The notes under the pieces: generated by a model | Database searches by the model: none | Told to the model about the DNA's origin: nothing | The model's input: only the letters and a program-made list of their open reading frames with translations | Translations under genes and position numbers: made by a program | Origin: Macropodus opercularis | Lineage: Eukaryota > Chordata > Actinopteri > Anabantiformes > Osphronemidae | Direction of reading: 5' to 3' | Assembly: GCA_030770545.1 (NCBI GenBank) | Contig: CM061090.1 | Location: forward strand, 14,232,501-14,296,500 | DNA length: 64,000 nt | In this document: positions 52,718 through 62,204 of the stretch, one piece after another | How the letters are laid out: each line of letters opens with the position of its first letter | How positions within the stretch are numbered: the stretch's first letter is position 1

Positions 52718-55700
52718 TCGTCTTTTTATTCTTGAGGACATTCACGGGCGCAGTGAATCCTCCGCCCGTTCCCTTAACCGCACCTCGGCCTAACCCTAGT
52801 TCAAGCCTTCACCCTAACCCACACGCAGCTCTTTGAAGCAGCTCACGTCCCCATCCGTCTCCGGCACCTCTTTATTTGTGTGCGTTCTGTGGCCATGCTG
52901 TTGTGAGGGTGTGGGAAGTTCCTGCATGTGTTTTTACATCCTCCAATCCAGTGTGTGATGACCAGAACAAACCAGGCCACTCACACTTAACATGAACTAT
53001 TAATCAAACAAATTCTACTTTTATTTTCCATTATACTGTATACTATACTATATGGGGTTTTTTTTCAAGCGTCACCAAATCTTCCTTCATTTGTAGACGT
53101 GTTGTTAGTTTACAGGAACATGTGCTAATAACGCAACGCGCAAATAAAAGCCTGCAAATCCGCGTATTCACAAATGTTTCTATAAATGTATAATACGACG
53201 GCTCCTGTAGTAAATGTACTGTCTGAGCGTCATTTAAAGATGGTGAATATTAATTACATTATATTAAAATGTATCAATAGAAGTCCTGCTGAGTCAGAGA
53301 GAAGTTTTCTGTTTGTGGAAAACTGCGAGAAGTCAAGCATCCTTCTGAAAACAAATCACAGGCCAGTCCGTCTACCGCCATACTAACGTACCTCGATGCA
53401 TTTTTACCGGCAAGACACAAAATCAGTTGCCCGACAAACGAAATGTTGAAATGTCTCACGTTGCTGTGCGTCAGTGGACGCGTACGTGATGACGTGTATA
53501 GTAAAGGCAGAGGGGCCGGGCTCGACGTGCTGCAGGAAGGCTTGAATGAAGCGTCTGCAGCCAGGGGCCAGGACGCAGTGACGCTGGCTGTTTGTTTTTA
53601 CGTCACTCGGCGGAAAAGGGACTGAACAGCGCCGGAAACGTCCAAGCATGTTTTTTTTATTATTTGAGTTAATTTAATAAGCTGCAATGACACGGACAGA
53701 AACAGTCCCGTGTGTTGTGCTAGTCCAGAATATAAACCACAAGCAACAATGGCGAATTAAACTGAAATCAGTTTATTCTTCATCATGGAGCTACTGGATT
53801 AAAGTGACGGATTATGATGAGTTTTGTTTCAGATTCGTGTCAGAGGAGGGTTTCATTTTCAGGCTCTGTTTATCTGTTGATCACTCCCTAGATGTGACAG
53901 AGCAAGGCCATTGAATTTACACCATTAACTCATATCAGCCTGCAGGCCTCACATACGCCCTGTGTCATTGCTTGAACAGCCACTTGCTCGGGTCCAGTAG
54001 GCTTCTTAGTCATTCTATGCCTATCTATCCCTCTGCCAATCAAATATCTAACATCTGACTTTAAATCTCGAGTCCTGCATCCGCATGTTTCTTCGCAGCT
54101 CAGTTCAGAGAGGCCTCCGATGGAAAAACCATTGGAGGGCGGGGCAACTAACGTTTCCATGTCTCCTCTCTGATTGGCTGATGACCCAATTAAAGCGCCT
54201 ACACATGCACCTGGGTACAAATTGATTAAAGTGTAGAAACTCAGTGCTGATTGAAAACACCTGCGCTGGTCCACAAAAATGGACGTTTAATGAAGTTAAG
54301 GGGTAATGAATGATAGTTTACCCTGAAATGACTTCATTTCCGCTCGGTCTCGGTCTTACCTGGGTCTCGGACAGGTTCAGCTGTCGGGCCAGCTCGGTGC
54401 GCTCGCGGCCTACAACGTACTGACACCGCTGGAACTCAAGCTCGAGCCGATACAGTTGCTCGGCCGTGAAGGACGTCCGCGTGCGCTTGGGCCGGTCCAG
54501 GTCCAGGCCTTTGGGCAGGACGATCTCCCGGATGGTGCCTTTAGCATCTGTAGCGTAGAAACATAGAAAACATTGGGGAAATAGTCCTTTCTAGTAGTAG
54601 AGGTTGCACCTGAAGGCAACAGGAGCCGCAGTAGCTACGCTGCTGGGCCTTTTACGCGGGTATATGGTTCAAAGTTAAAAGGAACGAGTGCAGATAAAAT
54701 CTGAACGGTCTTATGTCACAACAAATAAAAAAACTCACCCACTACAAAACTAAATTTGCGCAGTCATGGAGCTAATAATTCCCTAAGCTAATAATAATAA
54801 TAGCAGAGATGTGTGGTATAAAACAATGTATTAATAGCACTGCTGCCCTCTGCGTGAACCTAATTGTACACAGCTGTGCACGGGTTTGCTAAACAACAGC
54901 AACCAGCCATGCACTCAGTTATATATTACTGCTTATAAAACACAGTCTTTAGGTAACGATCATCTTTATTCCGTTTGGTGATCTAAGGCCAAATAACCTC
55001 AATAATGCTAAGTCAGTTGTGCCGTAAGTGTATTCACGCACGAGGGAAAATACATTTCATCTGAATCTGGTGTAAATTATTTTGCTTGACTACGAGCCCC
55101 GCGTCTAAACCACGTGGACCAGGCATAGCTTCATTGTTTACGTGACATTTAATTAACATCTGACTGTCTCGAATGGAAGTAGAGCTTCAATTCAAAACGC
55201 GTCGCTCTTAACACTGTTTCCAAGTGAAGGGCTGAGTCTACTCACAGCAGCACGTTGTGTGTGTGTGTGTGTGTGTGTGTAGGTCTGAATCAAACCTGTC
55301 AGTAAATTGGATATTTGGTCTTTTTCTTGCCAACTTTGGATTCTAGGTGCATGTTCTAACTTTAGGTAAACAGTTTGTTTCCCACAGGACACTGGCTCTC
55401 ATTCAGCTGTAACCTGTTGGGCACTGCTCTGTTGTGGTTTCTCGAATAAATCAAGACAATTTTAAGTAAAAGAAATTAAAAACGGAGGGGCACAAAAACA
55501 GTCTACATTAAACTTAGTTTTAGTCAATTAACGTACTGGAGACCGTGACAAGTTGAACCTACTGTCTACCTCAAACAAAAAATAAACAAACAACAACTGT
55601 GTTATTTTGTTGGCTTTAATTGGCAGAATTCTGCGTTGCTGCTCTGCCAAGAATATTTATTCGTATTTATCACTACCGAGGCCAGACAACACTCCATCCT

Positions 55701-58700
55701 TGTCCGGGGTTTTTACAGTCATAAAATATGCAATCCAATAAAATATGAAGCGCGCTGAATTAAATATGAAACAAATCTGATAGAACCGAAAACTTCATGG
55801 TGTTTCTATAGGAGAGCTGTGACTAAAAACTGAAGTTAACACGAGCCTGGGAGGAGTGAATGGTTTATGTGAAACACGGCATGTACTGAAAGGAGAATCA
55901 GCTTTGGTGCAGGATGGACTGAAGAAGCAGAATCTGCCTTTTCTTGCAGCTCGGCCTTACATTAGCTCATAAAACGCAATAGAACAACGAGCTCCGTGCG
56001 TCTCGACCAGTCAGTAGCACACAGGTATCCCTGGATATTCCTGGAGCCTACGTGGGTTTGGCTTAGGCAGCAGCCCCACGAGACATTTCTGTGGGGGCTC
56101 TGTCTTACGCACGCGTAATTACTTTGCGTAACGTGTCTCCAGGCAGGAAAGATTGTACAACACCGAGGCTGTAAACTCCCCGCACATTCGGACATATACC
56201 CAGGAACATACCTTTACAGCTTTGGTTGCGCTCCAGAAAATATAAACATCGCTGCCTGTGATGGAAACATTCGCAGGCAGAGGAGGAAACCCGAGGCTGA
56301 AGCTACGCAGACCTGCTGACCTCTCGGTGACCCCGGCTTCGAGCATCCAGCCTCGGCTTATAAAACAAATCCTGCCAGAGCAGCATTGAGTGCAATCGGT
56401 ACCAAATGCGCAGTATCTGAACCAAACCCTGCTCACACTCCGGTCTTCAAAAGCGACTCTCTCCTCCGATGGACACCAGGATCCGGCGACGAATGCTGCA
56501 CAATAACGACTGATGTAGTGCTGGTGATTCACTGGGTTTTACAGACAGTAGCCTACATCCGCCTGCCAGATCTAATATAAAAAACACACACGTCTACTTT
56601 TATGTGCTGTGATGAAAATAAGACAGCGTATAAAGCATATAAAAATATGTCTGACAGCTACCAGTAGTTCAATCGGCTGTTCGGTCATCCAGCTATAATA
56701 ATAACAACTATGTTTCCTGCAGTTGCTGTATTACAGGTTGAAAGCGAACAGGCGCAGTTATTTGTTTGTTTAAAACACACACCCACGTGTCTGTTACCTG
56801 CTTCTCCACGAAGCTTTGATATATTTCCATTCTCTGAGTTTGTCATATTTTAAACTAGTTGTTATTACTTTCGTGTATCTATCTAGATATGAATGAGCTG
56901 ATTTTGCCACTTGTGCGACTAAATGCTCAATAAATCATCAACAGGCCTTAATATCCACATTCGCCTATAACCGAAAATTGAAAGGACGATATATTGACTT
57001 TCTCCTGCAAACATAAACACACCCCTGCAAAAAATAGCCACAAAGCTATGAGCAGCAATTTTAATTTATCTAATTTCTTTACCCAGTTCTGAACGGATGA
57101 ACCAGGCTAAGTGCTGGACGTAGGTTCTTGAAAAGCATTAAAAATAAATACATGTGCTAAATACGCAGCAAACGTCACAGGAACTCGCTGTTCAAAATAT
57201 TTATTATTTAATAATGTTGAATTAATTTTCATCGCAACATTTAAAAGAGTATTTATGTTTACATGCTGAATAAAAATTATAAATATAAATGCACTTAACC
57301 TTAGATGACCTAATGCCTGGACAGATATCAACTTGTTTGTTTCATTTCTTTTCTCTTTGTAGTGGTTTTGTCAGGTGATTTTTTTTCTTCCCCATATGTT
57401 TACGCGTTTACGGTCACATTTAATTTAAGTTGTATAACATAACGTGTGGCCATGAATTAAATACACTTATTTTGGCCTGTTATGGAGAATTTACTGTTAA
57501 AACAGCGTAAATTTAATGTAAATATAAACAAGTTGTCCTTTTATTGTTTTCTGACAGTGTTTTGTAAAGGCGCACATTTTATTTTAAATTTTCTGTATTT
57601 CTCACACACATTGGCCTCCAACAGGAGGGCGTGGACACTGAATATTTAATTCAATATTATTCTGATGTTCATTAACGTAACGTTATCCACAAAGGCAGTG
57701 AGCTCGGACAAACACACGGAGGCTTTAAAGTGGCTGTTGATGAATCCATTTTGTTGATAAAAGCAACACAACAGGCTGCAGGGAAAGATTTTATCCTGTT
57801 ATGCTCAACAGTTTACTCAAACGGGGGTTTTCCTTTGTTTTCTGCTCTGATGTCAAACGTGTTGAAGAGAAGCAGTCGTTATGTGTTGGACAAATATTAG
57901 AGGAAGAAATAGAAGCAACATTCAACAGAGCTCGTTTAATTGTTGGATTATTGATTAGACTAATCAATATTTAATATTTACACACGAACAAAGGCTTGGA
58001 CACAATTAGTTCAACCTGCGCCGAGTGGTGTGATTTTGAGCTATGTTTACTACGTTCCCTGTGTTACATTATGGTTTATAGGTGTGGTTTAGTGTTGGAG
58101 TCACTTAGGTGTCACGGATGTGAAAGTAGCCTATTGTTAACTACTGAGGCTTTTTGTGGTCTGCACACAGCTGCTGGGTTGCTGAGCACTTTAAATTAAA
58201 GTCGTGTGTTTGGGAGCATCAGCGTTAAGTGTTTAACACTTTACATTTACTCAGATTAACATGTATCTTATTTCAGACCATAATATTCCCAATATGATAA
58301 AATCTATTTGGTTATTTAACCAGGGAGGCGCTTCGGGTTATTTTTAAAAGTAACAATACATCTCGGTTTAATTTAAGTTATTCTGTTGTATAGGACTTGG
58401 TTGTGTGAACATAAGATAATTAAACTAGAGTGAAACTCGTGAGTATGAAAATTATTGCTGGATATTCTTTAATGCTAATAACTGTGGATCAGTCAGGATC
58501 CCAGAAGCTCCAACGTGCTCGCAGCCTCAGAGTTAGTTTTACGCACAGAATAAATCAGTGTTTGTTGTGTTTGCGTACTTACCCCGGACTAATATCCTCC
58601 GACAGTAGTCAGGGTCCACTCCCAAAAGTTTGTCGTGTCCGTCTTCGCTGGAGGACGTCGGTGTGGACGCTGATGTCCCCGGCGTGTCGGTAGAGCTCTG

Positions 58701-58817
58701 AACCGGCGACCTGCTCCCTATCTCGGTGCGGCACTTTGTCTCCATCCGGTCCGGACACAGCAGGTTGGGTCCACAGCGGTGGTTCCCATCGCCCATAGTC
58801 GTGGCCTGATCGAACAT
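41980..58817 (-). CDS. vax2: vax2, ventral anterior homeobox 2 transcription factor (complete)
   Basis: Three coding exons on the - strand: 58583-58817, 54360-54547 and 41980-42480, giving 307 aa with matching phases. The N-terminus MFDQATTMGDGN leads to the Vax-specific DPDYCRRILVRDAKGTIREI. The homeodomain spans about residues 98-157 (PKRTRTSF...VKVWFQNRRTKQKKD). It has W48, F49, Q50, N51 and R53, and its intron falls between homeodomain positions 44 and 45, as in VAX genes. The Vax-family helix NILRLLEQGRLLS follows. A Pro/Ser/Gly-rich tail ends in CGSSAFEPYMRLDRKE and KKTVS, matching VAX2 rather than VAX1. Homeodomain residue 18 is Leu (LELEF), where mammals have Met. Vax2 is a nuclear repressor/activator that specifies ventral retina and optic stalk. 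Synteny with ankrd53 and tex261 supports vax2. Exon 1 could alternatively start at the second ATG, residue 8. Confidence 0.96.
43975..44046. repeat. (TTTTG)n pentanucleotide repeat followed by a poly-G run
   Basis: T-rich sequence grades into several perfect ttttg units and ends in a run of about ten G. It lies in vax2 intron 2 and is simple slippage-prone sequence. Confidence 0.85.
46862..46968 (+). repeat. Copy of a widespread fish interspersed repeat (PCR-satellite-like tail)
   Basis: The words ggacaaaccccgcctctcgc, tgacagctgagacaggctcc and gtagaagatgagccgatg are a slightly diverged form of a phrase found in very many fish loci: 'accccgcctctcgcccaatgacagctgggataggctccagc...'. It lies in vax2 intron 2. 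I recognise the phrase but cannot name the parent element with confidence. Confidence 0.7.
47229..47268 (+). repeat. Terminal fragment of a fish DNA-transposon-like repeat
   Basis: The stretch acactcactggccacgtta + tcagctacacctgt is a two- to three-mismatch version of the recurrent fish sequence 'acactcactggccactttattaggtacacctgt', which marks the end of a common dispersed element. Only the end is recognisable. It lies in vax2 intron 2. Confidence 0.6.
47680..47972. repeat. Composite minisatellite: five CCTGTGGTCCATCCATTCAC cores with variable (CT)n linkers
   Basis: The core tcctgtggtccatccattca starts at 47711, 47780, 47831, 47888 and 47937. The cores are joined by ctccct and (tc)n runs of differing length, giving periods of 69, 51, 57 and 49 bases. 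Core copies are nearly identical, which points to recent expansion by unequal exchange. The long open frames on both strands here (Ser-Leu-Pro and Arg-Glu-Gly repeats) are by-products. Confidence 0.92.
49409..49438. promoter_or_regulatory. 30-bp near-perfect palindrome of GATTA/TAATC sites
   Basis: TGATTATCTAATCA (49409-49422) and its exact complement TGATTAGATAATCA (49425-49438) are separated by only GT. The palindrome holds four overlapping GATTA/TAATC homeodomain words and two GATA-like words. It lies in vax2 intron 2 and could be a dimer site or a cruciform-forming sequence. Confidence 0.5.
50386..50406. repeat. (CA)n microsatellite
   Basis: A short CA dinucleotide run in vax2 intron 2. 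Confidence 0.9.
50625..51262 (+). other. Possible unrecognised small gene in vax2 intron 2 (opposite strand)
   Basis: Two + strand open frames sit in and beside a CpG-rich patch. The first (ATG 50625) includes a coil-like stretch LTDQLEQAEECLR and LLQKQEELKEQLHETLHVD. It runs into a good donor (GGACAAA|GTAAGA at 50918) and contains an excellent internal acceptor (tttgctttcctgctgcag, ending 50791). The second (ATG 51074, MAAETQNADLQRVVL...) has 62 codons and a GTGGAC donor-like site after CAACAG. No family is recognised and a full splice model was not achieved. The frames could be chance in a G/C-richer patch. Confidence 0.2.
52360..52670. promoter_or_regulatory. Candidate conserved non-coding element in vax2 intron 2
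   Basis: A high-complexity stretch bearing homeodomain-like TTAATA/CATTAA words, GGCATTAAGCAATG, TTTCACGCCATTACC and CAGCACTAATGAGGG, with no sustained coding frame. It ends at a CA microsatellite. Its texture resembles conserved developmental enhancers, but conservation was not tested. Confidence 0.3.
52681..52714. repeat. (CA)n microsatellite
   Basis: A pure CA run of 34 bases in vax2 intron 2, creating a spurious poly-Thr/His or poly-Val/Cys frame. Confidence 0.97.
54548..58582 (-). other. vax2 intron 1 (4.0 kb)
   Basis: The intron runs from CCGGG|GTAAGTACG at exon 1 to CGCTACAG|ATGCTAAAG at exon 2, phase 1. Contents are mostly unique A/T-rich sequence with one GT microsatellite. An 8-bp inverted pair TTGGCAGA/TCTGCCAA (55620-55627 and 55643-55650) resembles spaced NFI half-sites. 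No coding exon is seen inside. Confidence 0.85.
55256..55280. repeat. (GT)n microsatellite
   Basis: A GT dinucleotide run of 25 bases in vax2 intron 1. Confidence 0.95.
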
Positions 58818-59900
58818 CTACAAGTGAGTTACAACCTCTGAAATGATCTCTCCCTCCTTCTGTCGTTGCTGCTCAGCCTTCTCTCGCTACTTTCTTCTTC
58901 TCTTTGCCAGCATGCCCACCTCTCCCTCTAAAAAAAAAGTAGATCCAGTTACAGAGGAACCATGCGGTCCAGTAACGGAACCCGGGTGCGCTTCAGGTGT
59001 CGCGGCATGACGAACGGTCCGGAGTCCAAAGCAAAGCAAAGGGGGAGTCGACTCGGGAAGCAACCTCGGACTCCTGCTCTCACAACAATACCCAGGAGGT
59101 GAAGAAGCAATGCATGGTGCAGCCCGCAAGGTACAAGGGGGCAACTAGATGTATGGAGGAGCAGGGAGGTGCCACAAACACACACTCACACTGCTCACCC
59201 AAGTAGAATTAAGGTGAGAGGCGGCGCACGAAAACAGCAGCGGTCACAGTGCACCGTGCACAAGCCAGGGAGGAAACTTTCTCCTGGTTTGTCCAAAGCA
59301 GCAGCCTGTTACTTCACCCCCGGTCTGATCGACTGCCTCTGCGGATCCTTCACTGCATGACGGCGGTGGAGGAGGAGGTGGCGGGGCTGCCACGTAAAGG
59401 GGGGTCGGTGGTCTTCTGCTTTTGGAGAGAGCACAAGAAAAGATGTCTGTGGGGGATTGTCAGGAAATGGGAAACAGTCACATTCGCTCGCAAACAAAGT
59501 CTCGTGCGCGCTTGTCAGATAATTTTTTTTATATATATAATTTGCTTCAGAGCTGAAACATCACGTCTGAGCGGGGCGGCTGATGCGCCCTACCCGCACC
59601 AACACAGGAGAGATGCTGGTATGTGGATAATATTTGCGGTGACACGGTACACTTTACGGAGGCAGGAACCGCGCACGTCACTTCCTGGCCACGCAGGGCC
59701 GCCGCTGATTGGTCGGCTGGCGTGGGCACGTTTTGACAAGAGGATGAGCGGCGCTGCAGACCGGGATCAGGCGCGGAGTCATGAGACGATGGTTGTGCGC
59801 GTTAGTCCGCCCTGGAGACGGACGAACGCAGCGCAGGCCGGGTTTCCCCACAGTCCTGTTACTCTCTGCGCTTGTTTTACGTGTGAGAGAGAGATAAAAC
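58818..59900 (-). promoter_or_regulatory. vax2 5' UTR and CpG-rich promoter region
   Basis: The kilobase upstream of the vax2 start codon is clearly richer in G/C and CpG than the window average, especially 59540-59860. On the - strand a CCAAT box lies in GCCGACCAATCAGCGG (ATTGG at 59708-59712 on +). No TATA box is obvious, which fits a CpG-type developmental promoter. The transcription start is not determinable from sequence alone. Confidence 0.5.
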
Positions 59901-60769
59901 ACAAATTATAATATAAGTGGAAAACATTTTAAATACTAGCAAAAGGCATTAAAGCTCTATTATAAAACACAATTTAACAAGCGGCTGACGCTGGTGAGTC
60001 AGCACACTTTTTTGCCACATCCAAATGCCGAATCGTGTGTCTTTAAAGGTTTTTGTGTGTTTAAAATGCCCCTAAGTTCAATTTGAAAATGGCAACACCT
60101 GCAAAAGAGAACGAAAAACCAGGGTAAGATCTATAAGCGTCGGTGTTAGCGCACAGAGCAGCGGTGCTGCTTTCTAATACATAATACATGCAAAACTAAG
60201 CGACACAGCTACAGGTTCAGAGCCTTCAACCAAAAGACAGGAGCGATTAGATTTAACAGGTGTGTCTGGTCCGTCCATCCCGCTCAGCTCCCTCCATCAG
60301 ACCTTCTGCTCCCTGTTAACACAGTCCAACACAAGCACCATGTGACGGCGAGGCTCTTATTTGTTTCCATCTGCAGGTAAAACACCTCATCCCCGTTCAG
60401 TTACTGGAAATATGCAGAGCCATGTTCATCAAACGCCCCGATGTGGATGCTGCAGCCTGTAGTTTGTTGTGATTGTGAGATAATTTCAGTTGTAGGAATG
60501 CCTGAAACACGGGGAGGAATTTCCTCTTTACAGGTGAAACATCTTTCAAAACACTGCAGGGGAAAAGACATTTCGAGCAGGATTATATAATTATAGTTTT
60601 GCCGTGTGTGTTTTTTCTTATTTTTCTTATCCAAGGCCATAATTACTGCACACAGCCACGGGTCGTTACTCCTTTCAGCTGGACTAATCTCACAGAGGAT
60701 GAATAGAAACTGTCAATCAGACGCTGCACTCAGCAGCGAGACAAGAGGGGACTGATTGCTGCTGCTGTG

Positions 60770-60771
<2 letters not shown>

Positions 60772-60856
<85 letters not shown>
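60772..60856. repeat. Long (CA)n microsatellite, 85 bp
   Basis: About 42 uninterrupted CA units, the longest simple repeat in the window. It opens spurious His/Thr frames on one strand and Val/Cys frames on the other. The left edge is next to a gctgctgctg triplet run. Likely highly polymorphic. Confidence 0.99.
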
Positions 60857-60860
<4 letters not shown>

Positions 60861-62168
60861 CCTCCTTCCTCTTTCTTTCCAGTGTTCACCCTCACTCCCA
60901 ACTCAACGCGACCAGAACCCTCCAAAACCGGATTTTTTCCATGTCTGGTGTTTCTGAGCGCTTCATATTTTGATTTTAATCTTTAAACACGTTGGGAAAA
61001 TATGATCATTCTGTGATTATTTTAACAACTGCGGGAACATGTGTGGCTACTGATTTTGTCAAAATAGTTCATTAAAAGACAGAAAGGCTTGTACTCGAGC
61101 TTTTCTCCCACTTTATAATTTTGCCCCACAATATTAAATTATACTTTTTACTGTTGTGTATTTATTGAAGAGCTGTTATTTATTGTTCACATTTAGTTTC
61201 CACTGATGTCTTTGAACGCTCCTTATCCAAAATACGGGGCAAGATCTGGACATATATGACTAGAGACAAATATAAACAAACATATTAGCATATCCTGAAA
61301 CGACAAAGGAAGGTAAATTACGTTCATTTTTTTGTTCTTATATTTTAATATATTAAGATGATAAAATGAGCCACACCTCGGTCAGCTGTAACATTAAAAT
61401 GCTGTCAGGTGAATGCATCATGAAAGAAACGTTTACTTTCACTGTGATACTTTTCTGCTGACAGTATTTCTGAATTGACCTTTTCAAAGAACCTTTATTC
61501 GTCTAATTTCACGTTAAAACTTGTGCCACCACTGCATTTGACCTGTTCACACACTTGTTTGACTGAACAGACAACGTTTTCAAATATTATTGATAGATTA
61601 TTAGATAGAAAAATTGCAAATATTTTGTTCTCATTTCATGTTTGTTGCTGATCATCTGTGTGATCGTACGGCAGTTTTTAAATAGTCCGAATAAACAGGC
61701 TATTGTCCAACGAAGGTTGAGTTACATGTAATTAATGATTGTTAGATGAAAGTTGGGAAACTTGGCAGATATTGAAATATTGTTCATTGATTACATTATT
61801 ATCTTCCAATTCACTAATGTGTTTTTGGAAAGTTTTGTGATCCGCTGGTTGTATTAATGGTTGCAACCAGAGCAGTGTGAGGTATAAACAGATTTTTTAA
61901 GAATCACTTTAAGGTTTCCAATTTATCTATATTTGATTTCACACGGATCCAGCTATGCTAAAAATCCAGTTACTCTATTTCACAGCACCCTACTGAGCAC
62001 ATGTCTGTATCTCCATGATACTGACCCCCAAGTCTGGGTTTAAAAACTTAGCTCTCCTCTCTCCCCACAGGCCAAAAGGGGGGGAATGGTTTTATTTGCG
62101 CCATGCACCGACTGGCTCATCTCCGTCCCCCTTGTGCGGCTGGATTGCGGCCTCGTGGATTTGAATCT

Positions 62169-62204
62169 GATCAATCAGATCAATCAACAGAGATTACTGT
62201 AATC
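62169..62204. promoter_or_regulatory. Motif cluster upstream of vax2: GATCAATCA tandem and GATTAC-T-GTAATC palindrome
   Basis: The 9-mer GATCAATCA is repeated perfectly in tandem (62169-62177 and 62178-62186). Six bases later comes GATTACTGTAATC (62192-62204), 6-bp arms around one base, with OTX/CRX-type GATTA and TAATCCC cores facing each other. The cluster lies 3.4 kb upstream of the vax2 start codon. An eye-enhancer role is plausible but inferred. Confidence 0.35.

Larger units (their letters stand above)
42481..54359 (-). other. vax2 intron 2 (11.9 kb, splits the homeobox)
   Basis: The intron runs from the CAG|GTAAGACC donor to the TTGTCCAG|GTCAAA acceptor, and interrupts the homeodomain between Q44 and V45. 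It contains interspersed repeats, a composite minisatellite, a 30-bp palindrome (49409-49438), CpG-rich patches (50.85-51.25 and 53.45-53.65 kb) and a candidate conserved block at 52360-52670. No known gene is nested in it, though one possible candidate is listed separately. Confidence 0.85.

Noticed and set aside
60713..60986. Open frames of poly-His/Thr and poly-Val/Cys
   Set aside because: Translation of a pure CA microsatellite.
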